64,000 bases of DNA from JACPVU01 sp964373255 (GTDB taxonomy: Archaea > Aenigmatarchaeota > Aenigmatarchaeia > GW2011-AR5). Location: assembly GCA_964373255.1 (NCBI GenBank), contig CAYJTG010000008.1, positions 1-64,000 of the forward strand. The letters are read 5' to 3'. Within the stretch, counting starts at the first letter, position 1. Each line of letters starts with the position of its first letter. Both the position numbers and the translations under genes were made by a program. The notes below the pieces were generated by a model. The model was not told the DNA's origin, searched no databases, and worked only from the letters and a program-made list of their open reading frames with translations. This document shows, piece after piece, positions 52,997 through 61,383 of this stretch.

Positions 52997-53620
52997 ATGC
53001 TAGCAGATGTTTCAAAGACAATACAAATTCTGAAAAAAGAATATCCTAATGCAAAATACTATCTGAACTTTTCGAATCCATTAGAGCTTTTGGTCGCAGC
53101 AATATTGTCTGCGCAAGTTCGCGACGAGGTTGTCAATTCTACAACAAAATTCCTGTTCAAGAAATACAAGACTGCGAAAGACTATACAAAGCTTGATGAC
53201 AATGATATAAAATCAATAACATTCTACAGGAACAAGGCAAAAAACATCAGGGAAGCGTGCAGGATTATTGCCGAGAAGCATAATGGCAGTGTTCCGGATA
53301 CAATGGAAGAACTGACAGAATTGCCAGGCATCGGCCGCAAGACAGCAAATGCGATCCTCATAAATGCATTTGGCAAGGTTGTAGGAATACCATGTGACAC
53401 ACATGTGATACGCCTTTCCTATCGTCTTGGGTGGACAAAAAACAAGAATCCTGACAAGATCGAGCAGGACTTGATGAATATAGTCCCAAAAGCCGACTGG
53501 AAAAAGATACCGTATCTTCTGAAAGACCACGGCCGCGCTGTATGCAAGCCCGCACCGGAGTGCAGTAGATGCATTCTAGGTGACGTGTGCCCGAAGACGG
53601 GCGTGACGAAGAGGTTATAA
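52997..53620 (+). CDS. nth: Endonuclease III
   Basis: 207 aa from ATG 52997, after GGTGT. Helix-hairpin-helix ELPGIGRKTANAIL with the catalytic Lys, then CDTHVIRLSYRLGW with the Asp, and a C-terminal iron-sulphur cluster (four Cys in the last 30 residues, with CSRC). It removes oxidised pyrimidines. Confidence 0.96.
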   Translation: MLADVSKTIQILKKEYPNAKYYLNFSNPLELLVAAILSAQVRDEVVNSTTKFLFKKYKTAKDYTKLDDNDIKSITFYRNKAKNIREACRIIAEKHNGSVPDTMEELTELPGIGRKTANAILINAFGKVVGIPCDTHVIRLSYRLGWTKNKNPDKIEQDLMNIVPKADWKKIPYLLKDHGRAVCKPAPECSRCILGDVCPKTGVTKRL

Positions 53621-53697
53621 ATGAATATTTATTTTCTTGTTAACTCAAAAAGTTTAACATTAAAGCCTTTTTTAAAGATTATTTTTAAAATACTTTT

Positions 53698-54402
53698 ATG
53701 GCATTTGAACTCATAATCTTCTGGATAATTGCAGTAAGCGCATTTACATTGCTTGGTGCGTGGTACGTAAGAAAATACGAACGCCCAGATATGCTGATAG
53801 GATTATACGTTGCATTTATTCTTGTATCTAACTTCACGGCACAAAAAATAACGACATATGATTTGGGATTTGCATCGTTTGTTACGGGTGCGACCGTACT
53901 AGTATTTTCTGTTACTTTTCTTCTTACTGATATCGTCAATGAAAAATTCGGACGAAAAGAAACACAGAAAATGATTGCAATCGGTGTACTCACGCAGATC
54001 GCTGCGTCGGTGTTCATTTATTTGGTCCTTTCATTGCCGCCTGCGCCGTTCTGGCAAAATCAAGCCGTCTTCGAACAAATATTCGGCTTAGTTCCAAGAA
54101 TTCTCATAGCATCTTGGATTGCATTCTTTGTAAGCGAAAATGCCGATGCGTACATTTTTGCATGGTTCAAGAAACTTACAAAAGGCAGGCGTTTATGGGC
54201 AAGAAATGCATTCAGTTCGCTGCCGTCGATGACGCTGGATTCGTTTTTGTTCGTTCCTTTGGGGTTTTATGGAGTGCTGCCAACAGAAGTATTAGGTACT
54301 GTAATGATTGGTTTACTTGTAACAAAATATCTTGTAGGATTAGTCGACATACCATTCATGTACCTTAACAGGTGGATAATGTACGGGAAAGTGAGACTAT
54401 AA
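53698..54402 (+). CDS. yhhQ: YhhQ/VUT-family transporter, probable queuosine-archaeosine precursor uptake
   Basis: 234 aa, about six helices. LLTDIVNEKFGRKETQKMI and FVSENADAYIFAWFKKLTKG are hallmarks of the family. Known members import preQ0 or preQ1, precursors of queuosine and archaeosine. AT-rich DNA just upstream fits a leaderless start. Overlaps the convergent gene by 6 nt. Confidence 0.9.
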   Translation: MAFELIIFWIIAVSAFTLLGAWYVRKYERPDMLIGLYVAFILVSNFTAQKITTYDLGFASFVTGATVLVFSVTFLLTDIVNEKFGRKETQKMIAIGVLTQIAASVFIYLVLSLPPAPFWQNQAVFEQIFGLVPRILIASWIAFFVSENADAYIFAWFKKLTKGRRLWARNAFSSLPSMTLDSFLFVPLGFYGVLPTEVLGTVMIGLLVTKYLVGLVDIPFMYLNRWIMYGKVRL

Positions 54403-54939
54403 TTCCTTGACGCATATTCCGAATGTCAGACCAGATTTTGTTGTAACTTCTTCCATTAATGCCCATCCATGCTTTTGAATAAAGTTTAGGGAAATTTTAT
54501 TCATCCACGGCCTTAGAGCAACAGCACCATACGCAATGCCTATAGAATGCTGAAGTGCTTCTTCTGCTGTCCTGTAATACAAAAGCCCTCCATAAGGTTT
54601 CTTGAAAAATTCGGGACGCACGCACAGCTGATCCAGATATATGAATGGTCCTGGAAATGAAATTGTTTTTTCTATAATTTCATCAGAAGCAGCGTATGAA
54701 TCGTCTTTTTTCAATTTTTTTAAAAAGCCAGAGGAGTAGGCAATAGAGAATCCTACTATTTCATTCGTTCCTGAGACAAAGGCAAAAGGATTATTGAGTA
54801 TTCTTTTCCTGTAACTTTCTTCGCTTAACCTGTACTCGACTAATCCGTATTCCTTACTGGTATTTCGATCAACACACAGTTCGTCAGCTATTCTCTTGAT
54901 AGCACTTACGTCTCCTACAATTGCATTTCTGATAGACAC
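54397..54939 (-). CDS. GNAT-family acetyltransferase
   Basis: 180 aa. IRNAIVGDVSAIKRIADEL starts the fold, followed by IYLDQLCVRPEFFKKPYGGL, the strand 4-helix 3 region that holds acetyl-CoA (here with KKPYGG rather than the usual RxxGxG/A), and FIQKHGWALME at the end. Substrate unknown. Confidence 0.8.
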   Translation of the reverse strand: MSIRNAIVGDVSAIKRIADELCVDRNTSKEYGLVEYRLSEESYRKRILNNPFAFVSGTNEIVGFSIAYSSGFLKKLKKDDSYAASDEIIEKTISFPGPFIYLDQLCVRPEFFKKPYGGLLYYRTAEEALQHSIGIAYGAVALRPWMNKISLNFIQKHGWALMEEVTTKSGLTFGICVKEL

Positions 54940-54969
54940 GATAAAAAGAACTCTAAAAAGTTCTTAAAC

Positions 54970-55251
54970 TTATAAATAATATCCATGCCCCGTGAAATCC
55001 CTGAAAAGTTCTCTGCCTTCTTCTGTGAGCTCGGCCACGATGTTGTCGCCGCTGCCTTTTTTCAGCGAGATTATTCCTATGCCAGCCAGTGTTTCCAGTG
55101 TGTCTATCTCATTGAAGTCCCTTGTTGTGTATTGTCCATTGCCAGAATCAAATATACGCCTGACCCAGTGAGAAACAGACGTTAGATATTTGTTAACGCT
55201 GTTCTTATCAGCGCTCTTTTCTAATTCGTTTTTCAGGTCTCTGACTTTCAT
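54970..55251 (-). CDS. Small winged-helix-like protein (93 aa)
   Basis: LAGIGIISLKKGSGDNIVAE then LTEEGRELFRDF is a wing and helix typical of archaeal winged-helix proteins, with helical N-terminus KVRDLKNELEKSADKNSVNK. A DNA-binding role is inferred. Upstream lies the AT-rich gap before the palindrome at 55332. Confidence 0.6.
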   Translation of the reverse strand: MKVRDLKNELEKSADKNSVNKYLTSVSHWVRRIFDSGNGQYTTRDFNEIDTLETLAGIGIISLKKGSGDNIVAELTEEGRELFRDFTGHGYYL

Positions 55252-55331
55252 ATTTATCGAAATAACGTTGTAATGTAATTATTTATAGTCGTCAAAGAAA
55301 ACAATCAGCATATAATTTTCTTGGACTCCTA

Positions 55332-55377
55332 ATAGTGAAACCAGAAACATGTGCTGTTTCTTTTCTGGTTTCACTAT
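55332..55377. repeat. 16-bp stem palindrome ATAGTGAAACCAGAAA
   Basis: ATAGTGAAACCAGAAA (55332-55347) pairs with TTTCTGGTTTCACTAT (55362-55377). One arm recurs as CATTATAGTGAAACC at 9263-9277 and CCATTATAGTGAACC at 14368-14382, always intergenic. It could be another palindrome family with broken copies. Confidence 0.6.
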
Positions 55378-55450
55378 AATGCTTTGAATTTTGATGTCGT
55401 ATTTACTGTGCACAAGGAATGTTATATATCAATTTATTCCTTGTAGCACA

Positions 55451-56767
55451 TTAATATAGATAGCTCCACGTCTGAAGCTTGTCGCTATCCGTATTCCACT
55501 TCAGTCCTATGTCTGTCCTGAAAAACATATTAGGAAGCATTATATTTTCTACGCGTCTGTAGACTTGATTGCGTGCCCTCTCGACTGTAGAGCCTGAACC
55601 TGTTACCACAAGTGCATAACCTGAGACACCAGCAAGTCTCCAGTCATTCTCAACAAGTTTTACATCGCCAATATGAATTCCAGTCATGTTACTGTCCTGT
55701 TTTTTAAATAGTATAACCGCATCTTCTGAGTATCGTTTGAAAGAAGCTGGATCGTTAAATGGGTAAGGAGGTACAGCGACAACAACACCTATCTGGAATC
55801 CCTTTTTTGTTTTCAATTCGAATCCTTCTGTAGCGGCTGCCATATTGTAGAGAAATTCATTCATTGGTGTAACTATACCTTCCATCTGTATGCTTATTGT
55901 TGGATATCCAAACCTCGATGTAAATTCAAGCGGATAAATGCCTTTTGAATTTACTATACAGTTTATGTCTATATAGCCAACGTAACCTGATTGTATCAAT
56001 TTTTCTTTGAATTTCCCAAATGTTTCATAAAATATGGTGTTTGGAGGTGACCAGTACATTAGCGTTCCTAGCTCTCCGGCCATTGGGCCTATATCACCAG
56101 GAAACAGCCTCTTGTGTTCAAAATTTACGTTTATCGGGTAGATAAAGTCTTTGCCGTTAAAGAACGCGCCTACCGCTATCTCGACACCTGACACATATTT
56201 CTGAAGCTGAAAAGATTTTATTTTCTTTGCCCAGTTTTTCTTGTAGTGTTCAAGAACCTGCAGAACGTCTTTTCCGTCTTCCTCGTGTCCTATAAAAAGC
56301 AGCTCTTTTTCATTCTGCGCCTTCCCACCTGGCTTCAGAACATAACGTCCTGGAGTTTTTGTTACAAAATCTATAGCCTCGTCAAAATCTGTGAAATCCC
56401 AGTGTGGCAGGATATTTATACCAACAGACTTTAATTCCTCCTGACCAAATTCTCTGTCGTCTTCTATCTTGTCGGTATAAGCGCTTCCGCCTATAACAAG
56501 TTTTCCTTCCTTTCTCAATTTGTCAGCAACAGAGCCAAAATAAACATCGTCAAAAACTATAACGTCGGCCCAATCAACCAGCGCTTCCCAATCATCTGTC
56601 TTATCAACAAACCCATCGCACACGTCTTTTTCGTCATTGCTCTTTATGAAATATTTTACTTCGTGCCCTTCTTTCTTCACCTGCCACGCTACGTCGCCTA
56701 TGAGCGCTTCGATAGAAACAAAAAGAAATTTTTTCTTCCCGTTTAAATTATTTTTTGTCATGCACAT
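55451..56767 (-). CDS. ATP-grasp protein, diverged PurD paralogue
   Basis: 438 aa from the ATG at 56767; the ATG at 56761 and one at 56818 are alternatives. It shares the PurD layout: ATP-grasp lysine in RYVLKPGGKAQNEKELLFIG, ELGTLMYWSPPN, and the C-terminal SGYALVVTGSGSTVERARNQ. The glycine-rich N-terminal GSGGRE of PurD is replaced by VSIEALIGDVAWQV, so the substrate is probably different. The true purD lies in the pur operon. Confidence 0.85.
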   Translation of the reverse strand: MCMTKNNLNGKKKFLFVSIEALIGDVAWQVKKEGHEVKYFIKSNDEKDVCDGFVDKTDDWEALVDWADVIVFDDVYFGSVADKLRKEGKLVIGGSAYTDKIEDDREFGQEELKSVGINILPHWDFTDFDEAIDFVTKTPGRYVLKPGGKAQNEKELLFIGHEEDGKDVLQVLEHYKKNWAKKIKSFQLQKYVSGVEIAVGAFFNGKDFIYPINVNFEHKRLFPGDIGPMAGELGTLMYWSPPNTIFYETFGKFKEKLIQSGYVGYIDINCIVNSKGIYPLEFTSRFGYPTISIQMEGIVTPMNEFLYNMAAATEGFELKTKKGFQIGVVVAVPPYPFNDPASFKRYSEDAVILFKKQDSNMTGIHIGDVKLVENDWRLAGVSGYALVVTGSGSTVERARNQVYRRVENIMLPNMFFRTDIGLKWNTDSDKLQTWSYLY

Positions 56768-56851
56768 ATTATTTTGCACAAAACTAATAACCTTATCTAT
56801 TCCCAAGAATAGAATCAAAAAACCGAAAAATATGACAAAGAAGGAGAATAA

Positions 56852-57544
56852 TCACGAAAATTCGATCCTTATTACATCCCTGTCACGCGGCAAATAATTC
56901 AGAAAGTCATCCAGCAGGTTGTCGTCAAGAAAGGCCTTTACAGAGCCTGCTGTGCCATTGCATAGGTCGCCATTTTTTTTGTCCATGATTGTCTCATTGC
57001 CGAATTCGATACCTATATTTTTCATGAATTTATCCAGCGTATGCTCGCCTGGCGACTGTGGTATGGTGCCTTCTGTATGTATAACGCCGTTGCCGTCACT
57101 CCCAGGCAGGCTTTGTATGTTTGTTGCCCTGTCGTGCGTGTGCAGCCTGTTTGTACCCAGCAATCCTCCTGATGCGGCTTCTGACAGTTTTTTGTCTTCA
57201 CCACACACAACAACGTCTACGTCGGCGTGCCAGTGCACAAAGCTGCTTGGTATGCCTGCAAGGTCATATCTTGGGCTTACTGCACCATTTTTGGGTGGCG
57301 CAGAAAGAATGTATGCAGACACTATAAAAATAATTATCACAACAACAAGAATAGATGCATTCCTAATTCTCTTGTTTCTTGCCTGCTTAGAATATTCGCC
57401 ATGTTTCTGCTCTTCTTTTTCCTGCTTCTTTTGCTCTTTTAATTCATGGCTGCTGATTTTTCCTATGCCGTGCTTGTCTTTGTTGTGCTGGAGAAATCCT
57501 TCTTCGGTTCCAAAATCTCTCTGACATTGTTCGCATCGTGGCAT
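56852..57544 (-). CDS. C2H2 zinc finger plus membrane-anchored His-rich extracellular domain
   Basis: 230 aa. CEQCQRDFGTEEGFLQHNKDKH (C4, C7, H20, H25 spacing) is a cytoplasmic C2H2 finger; a helix (ASILVVVIIIFIVSAYIL) follows; the outside domain has FVHWHADVDVVVCG, LHTHDRAT and ends LPRDRDVIRIEFS. The outside domain resembles that of the protein at 58874 (HIHADWKVYING, LHMHATG, LDRILISYG). His clusters suggest metal binding. Function unknown. Confidence 0.78.
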   Translation of the reverse strand: MPRCEQCQRDFGTEEGFLQHNKDKHGIGKISSHELKEQKKQEKEEQKHGEYSKQARNKRIRNASILVVVIIIFIVSAYILSAPPKNGAVSPRYDLAGIPSSFVHWHADVDVVVCGEDKKLSEAASGGLLGTNRLHTHDRATNIQSLPGSDGNGVIHTEGTIPQSPGEHTLDKFMKNIGIEFGNETIMDKKNGDLCNGTAGSVKAFLDDNLLDDFLNYLPRDRDVIRIEFS

Positions 57545-57601
57545 GTTATCACTATGACTATTTTTGCAAAACTATAAAAGCCATTGTCCTGCCAAGAATC
57601 A

Positions 57602-57732
57602 GATTGAATTCCATATTCGTATGATGATGGTCGACGTAGACATATACGTCTGTTGATGTATATGTCAGCTAGAGACATCGTCGATAGACGATGTCTCTCA
57701 TGTCGACCATCATACTTTAATTGAATTCAATC
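57602..57732. mobile_element. Palindromic element B5 (GATTGAATTCC subtype, 131 bp)
   Basis: GATTGAATTCC and TTGAATTCAATC ends, core hairpins ACATATACGTC/GATGTATATGT and GAGACATCGTC/GACGATGTCTC. Flanking CAAGAATCA on both sides (57593-57601; 57732-57740, with one base ambiguous) is a 9-bp duplication. It mixes the terminal stem of B3 with the second hairpin of B1/B2. Confidence 0.9.
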
Positions 57733-57737
57733 AAGAA

Positions 57738-58454
57738 TCAGCCAGCGAGTTCCTGATCGATTATCTGCTTTACGGCCGAGTAAGGCTGCGCACCGACTAT
57801 TGTGATATAGCCTTTTGAAGGACTTCCGATGAACAATGTCGGTGTACCTGAAACGCCTGCGTCAACGCCATCCTGGAAGTCCTTTGTAACCTCTGAATCA
57901 TACTTGTTGGAAGCAAGGCACTCGTTGAATTTCGTCGTGTCAAGCCCGAGATCCGATGCCCATATCTTATAATTTGCTTCGTCCAGTGAATCCTGATTCT
58001 CAAAAAGCTTATTGTGGTATTCCCAGAACTTCCCCTGCTCATTGGCACAATTAGCCGCGTTGGCCGCCGGCCGTGCCTGGGCGTGTATGCTGTCCAGAGG
58101 GAAGTCCCTGTAGACAAACTTCACCTTTTTTGTGTCAACATAATCTTTGACCATCTGTGGTTCTGTCTGCTGGAAGAATCGTCCGCAAAATACGCACTGG
58201 AAGTCGCCGAATTCTATTACAGTGACCTTTGCACTTTTGTCGCCCATTACGGGGTCGTCGTCCACAGAAACGCTGATGCGAGCAGAAGGTTCTTGTGTTG
58301 TCCCCTCATTTATAACTTGACCAGTGACAGGGACCTTGCCCGAATTGCCCATCAGATAAACGACTAAAAAAGAAGCAATCACAAGCACAACAACTACAAC
58401 TATGATGAGATTTCTGTACGTAGATTTCTTTATCGCCACTGTATCTTCTGACAA
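57738..58454 (-). CDS. DsbA-family thiol-disulphide oxidoreductase, membrane-anchored
   Basis: 238 aa from TTG 58454, which has GGTGA at good spacing; ATG 58487 would overlap the upstream gene by 13 nt. N-terminal helix (NLIIVVVVVLVIASFLVVYL), then the thioredoxin fold with EFGDFQCVFCGRF (CxxC), cis-Pro loop SGTPTLFIG and helical insert. It forms disulphides outside the cell. Part of the redox group with trxB. Confidence 0.92.
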   Translation of the reverse strand: MSEDTVAIKKSTYRNLIIVVVVVLVIASFLVVYLMGNSGKVPVTGQVINEGTTQEPSARISVSVDDDPVMGDKSAKVTVIEFGDFQCVFCGRFFQQTEPQMVKDYVDTKKVKFVYRDFPLDSIHAQARPAANAANCANEQGKFWEYHNKLFENQDSLDEANYKIWASDLGLDTTKFNECLASNKYDSEVTKDFQDGVDAGVSGTPTLFIGSPSKGYITIVGAQPYSAVKQIIDQELAG

Positions 58455-58474
58455 AATTTTCACCTTTAAATATC

Positions 58475-58651
58475 TTATTTGCTGCATCTGCTAGGACATT
58501 TTTTGCCAGCGTATGAGCAGAAGATGCATTTGTCTTTACCCTTTATCAGTTTTTTGCACTTGTCGCATTTATAGAACTGTATACATACATTTCTTGGAAT
58601 TTTCGCTTTCTGCTTGTGCCCACATTCGGGACATTTTAGCGTACCAAACAT
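58475..58651 (-). CDS. GDCCVxC-like small zinc protein (58 aa)
   Basis: MFGTLKCPECGHKQKAKIPR, FYKCDKC and CIFCSYAGKKCPSRC follow the order of the GDCCVxC domain family, though the GDCCVFC motif reads KDKCIFC. Ten Cys/His in 58 residues indicate metal binding. It starts 1 nt after the stop of the upstream membrane gene, so the two are co-translated. Relatives occur near mercury and thiol genes. Confidence 0.8.
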   Translation of the reverse strand: MFGTLKCPECGHKQKAKIPRNVCIQFYKCDKCKKLIKGKDKCIFCSYAGKKCPSRCSK

Positions 58652-58867
58652 CTAATGCCTCCTTGCATGAATATATAGCCCGAATACCACTAGAACAATG
58701 CCTGCTATATACGCGTGTACTAGCAGTTCTGACGTAACGTCTTTTATTATGTGGTAGAATGCATTTGCCACCGCATTTGCAAACCCTTCGATCAGTGAAA
58801 CTATCAGTATCAATGCTGCTCCTACTATAACCATTGCGATTGATTTTCTATTATTTTTTCTTTTCAT
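58652..58867 (-). CDS. Small two-helix membrane protein (71 aa)
   Basis: Helices IAMVIVGAALILIVSLI and LLVHAYIAGIVLVVFGLYI. No motif. Directly upstream of the zinc protein and downstream of the His-rich protein in one apparent operon. Confidence 0.7.
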   Translation of the reverse strand: MKRKNNRKSIAMVIVGAALILIVSLIEGFANAVANAFYHIIKDVTSELLVHAYIAGIVLVVFGLYIHARRH

Positions 58868-58873
58868 GAAGTA

Positions 58874-59626
58874 TCAATGATTCTTTGCAAAGTACGTAAT
58901 CGAATCTAATTGGCTTCTCAAATTAGTTTCTTCCCCGTACGATATCAATATTCTGTCTAAATCTTTAAACACATAATTTTCCCACTCGCTGCTGGACTTG
59001 CCATTAACGTAGAATTTTAAGGTGTTTTTACCGTCGTTGCAGAATTTTTGCCCGCCTGCCATAGTCAAACAGTTTTTATTGAAATCCATTCCAATGCTCC
59101 TGAAAAATATCCACAAAGGCATACCAGTAGCGTGCATGTGCAGGGTATCACCAGTCTTTTCTGGGGCGGGTGCACCTTTGTCAAGATGAATGAAGCTGCT
59201 TGTTATAGAATTGTCCATTTTAGACATATCCATACTAAGAGGTTCTAAAATAGTATCATCCAAAGCTTTCCCATTGATATATACCTTCCAGTCCGCATGG
59301 ATGTGCTGACTTCCTAGAATACCGATTGTGGATTTTGAATCCATATTGCACTGAATTTGACCTGAATCCATACACAGCTGTATGTCCATGCCACAAACAT
59401 CGCACATGCCATCGCCATCTTTGTCCATGAACTGCTTTGCCAGCTCTACATCAAACGGCAATAAGCTCATCCTTGTTATTTTCTGACCCATCGATTGCTG
59501 GGCAGAATTTCCATATATAGCGTTTGCATTTAAGGAAATAATACCGAAAGCAGACATTATAGAAAACAGAGCAATTATAACAGCGACACCTAGAAATCCA
59601 AATGCGATCTTTTCAGTGGTGTCCAT
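58874..59626 (-). CDS. Membrane-anchored His/Met-rich protein related to 56852-57544
   Basis: 250 aa. N-terminal helix (IAFGFLGVAVIIALFSIMSA), then a short region with DKDGDGMCDVCG, a calcium or dockerin-like loop, and an extracellular domain with HIHADWKVYINGKAL, SSFIHLDKGAP, LHMHATGMPL. Met-rich segments and HxH motifs suggest copper or another metal. It begins the operon with the small zinc and DsbA-like proteins. Confidence 0.78.
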   Translation of the reverse strand: MDTTEKIAFGFLGVAVIIALFSIMSAFGIISLNANAIYGNSAQQSMGQKITRMSLLPFDVELAKQFMDKDGDGMCDVCGMDIQLCMDSGQIQCNMDSKSTIGILGSQHIHADWKVYINGKALDDTILEPLSMDMSKMDNSITSSFIHLDKGAPAPEKTGDTLHMHATGMPLWIFFRSIGMDFNKNCLTMAGGQKFCNDGKNTLKFYVNGKSSSEWENYVFKDLDRILISYGEETNLRSQLDSITYFAKNH

Positions 59627-59745
59627 TTTTTCACCTTTGAATTTTGCTTTATTTTATATTTACAAAATATGTAAAGCTTTTAGTGATATTTTTTAAACTG
59701 TATGCTATAAATATGCGTAGAATTATAAAGAACTAAAAATTATTT

Positions 59746-60696
59746 TTAGCTCCAGTCGATCTTTGCGCCAGGCTTGCCTTCTAGTTTCATCAAATAGTTA
59801 TAGGCAGATAAGCCGGCCGTTGCGCCCATACCAGCCGATATGACCGTTTGCTTGTACGGAACGTGCGTAACATCGCCGGCCGCAAACACGCCAGGGTAAC
59901 CCGTTTCGCAGTAATCGTTTGCTATAATTTCGCGTCCGTCATTAAGTTTCACGAAATCCTTCACGAATTCTGTGTCAACAATGTAGCCGATTTCAACAAA
60001 TACGCCGTCAACCTTCAATTCTTTTTGTTGTTTTGTATTCACGTCTTCAACCACGATACCTGCCACAAACTTGTCACCTCTTACATCCACTGGAATACTA
60101 TTCAAAACAAATTCCGCATTTTTTGCTGATTTTACCTTATCGATAGTTATCTCGTCTGCCCGGAACGCATCGCGCCTGTGTATAAGATAAACGTGGGTTG
60201 AAAATCTTGTCAATAATTCTGCTGCTTCCACGGCAGAATTTCCTCCACCGACAACAGCAACGCGCTTGTTTCTGAATAACGGGGCGTCGCATGTTGCGCA
60301 AGTGGATACACCGCGACCCATGAATTTTTCCTCGCCAGGTATGCCCAAAGAGCGGGGAACCTTTCCAAACGCCAGAATAAGTGCACGGCACTCGTATGAT
60401 TCGTCGTTCGCAAGTGTAACGATGAAATTATTTCCATTTTTTTTGACTGTTTTTGCCTTGCCAAATGCGAACTCTGCGCCGAATTTTTTTGCCTGATTTT
60501 CGAATATAGACATGAGCTTAGGCCCGCTCAGATCTAAATAGCCCGGATAGTTTTCTTCCTGCTCTGTCAGGAGGTTCTGTCCGCCAACGTCTATTGTAAT
60601 TATAAGCGTTTTCAGCTTCTTTCTGCACGTATAGATGGCGGCTGTCATGCCCGCCGCACCGCCGCCGATGACTATAACATCGTATAAATCAGTCAT
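59746..60696 (-). CDS. trxB: Thioredoxin reductase
   Basis: 316 aa from ATG 60696 with GGTGA upstream. FAD site VIGGGAAGMTAAIY, redox CATC in STCATCDAPLF, NADPH site VGGGNSAVEAAELL, and the C-terminal FAAGDVTHVPYKQ. It reduces thioredoxin or glutaredoxin-like proteins with NADPH. Standard length. Confidence 0.96.
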   Translation of the reverse strand: MTDLYDVIVIGGGAAGMTAAIYTCRKKLKTLIITIDVGGQNLLTEQEENYPGYLDLSGPKLMSIFENQAKKFGAEFAFGKAKTVKKNGNNFIVTLANDESYECRALILAFGKVPRSLGIPGEEKFMGRGVSTCATCDAPLFRNKRVAVVGGGNSAVEAAELLTRFSTHVYLIHRRDAFRADEITIDKVKSAKNAEFVLNSIPVDVRGDKFVAGIVVEDVNTKQQKELKVDGVFVEIGYIVDTEFVKDFVKLNDGREIIANDYCETGYPGVFAAGDVTHVPYKQTVISAGMGATAGLSAYNYLMKLEGKPGAKIDWS

Positions 60697-60747
60697 TTTC
60701 ACCACATTTTTACTTCATTTTTCTTTACTTTAAACGCAAGAAAACAT

Positions 60748-60881
60748 AGCTTCTTAGAAACCCTTTGAGAAAGCATCGGCGTGAGAGGCATTGTCTACAG
60801 ACAATGCCTCTAGCTGACAGTATACGTCAACAAGACGTATATGTCTACGCCGATGCTTTCCTTGAGCATTTCTAAGAAGCT
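60748..60881. mobile_element. Palindromic element C3 (134 bp)
   Basis: AGCTTCTTAGAAA/TTTCTAAGAAGCT ends with an exact 8-bp duplication GAAAACAT (60740-60747 and 60882-60889). The inner AAAGCATCGGCGTGAGAGG and hairpins GGCATTGTC/GACAATGCC and TATACGTC/GACGTATA match C2 and B3. The ends keep pairing while differing from C2. Confidence 0.92.
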
Positions 60882-60916
60882 GAAAACATATAAGCGTTTG
60901 CATTGAATGTAGTTAT

Positions 60917-61348
60917 ATGAAGAATGAATTTGTTGTGCTGCTTGTCTTGATTGTTATTTCTATAGCAGGCTGCACAGCACAACAGCCAGCAGATGGGCAA
61001 AATCAGCAGAATAATCAAACAACCACAGGTGTAAAACAATTTACCATAATTATAAGCCATACGTTTTATAGTCCTTTCACGATAACGGTAAACAGAGGCG
61101 ATTCTGTAACAATTTTTGCAAAATCAGCTCCAGGAACCGGCCTGGAAGGCGGCAACAGCCACAATCACGGAATGACTATTGACGAGTATAGCATAGACGC
61201 TGCAGCACCAAGCGAGAACACGCCTGCTGTGGTCAATTTTGTCGCGGACAAGGCAGGAACATTTTCTATATACTGCAAACCATGCTGGGACGGGCCATTC
61301 GGCAGGAATCACCCTGATATAAGGGCAACACTGACTGTAAATCCGTAA
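60917..61348 (+). CDS. Cupredoxin-like lipoprotein
   Basis: 143 aa. A signal peptide ending IAGCTAQQ (lipobox) and a cupredoxin beta sandwich with ITVNRGDSVTIF, SHNHGMTIDEY and FSIYCKPCWDGPFGRNHPDI. The last segment resembles the copper-binding loop of cytochrome oxidase subunit II-like cupredoxins, with two Cys and a His. Anchored outside; copper binding is inferred. Confidence 0.87.
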   Translation: MKNEFVVLLVLIVISIAGCTAQQPADGQNQQNNQTTTGVKQFTIIISHTFYSPFTITVNRGDSVTIFAKSAPGTGLEGGNSHNHGMTIDEYSIDAAAPSENTPAVVNFVADKAGTFSIYCKPCWDGPFGRNHPDIRATLTVNP

Positions 61349-61383
61349 ACTAATTTTTTTAAGCAACTGATACAAATAAGTAT

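Noticed and set aside
12227..60881. Y-shaped elements as hammerhead or other known self-cleaving ribozymes
   Set aside because: The junctions (GTGAGAG, TAGCTG, CTACG) lack the CUGAUGA and GAAA motifs of hammerheads, and no other known ribozyme core was recognised.
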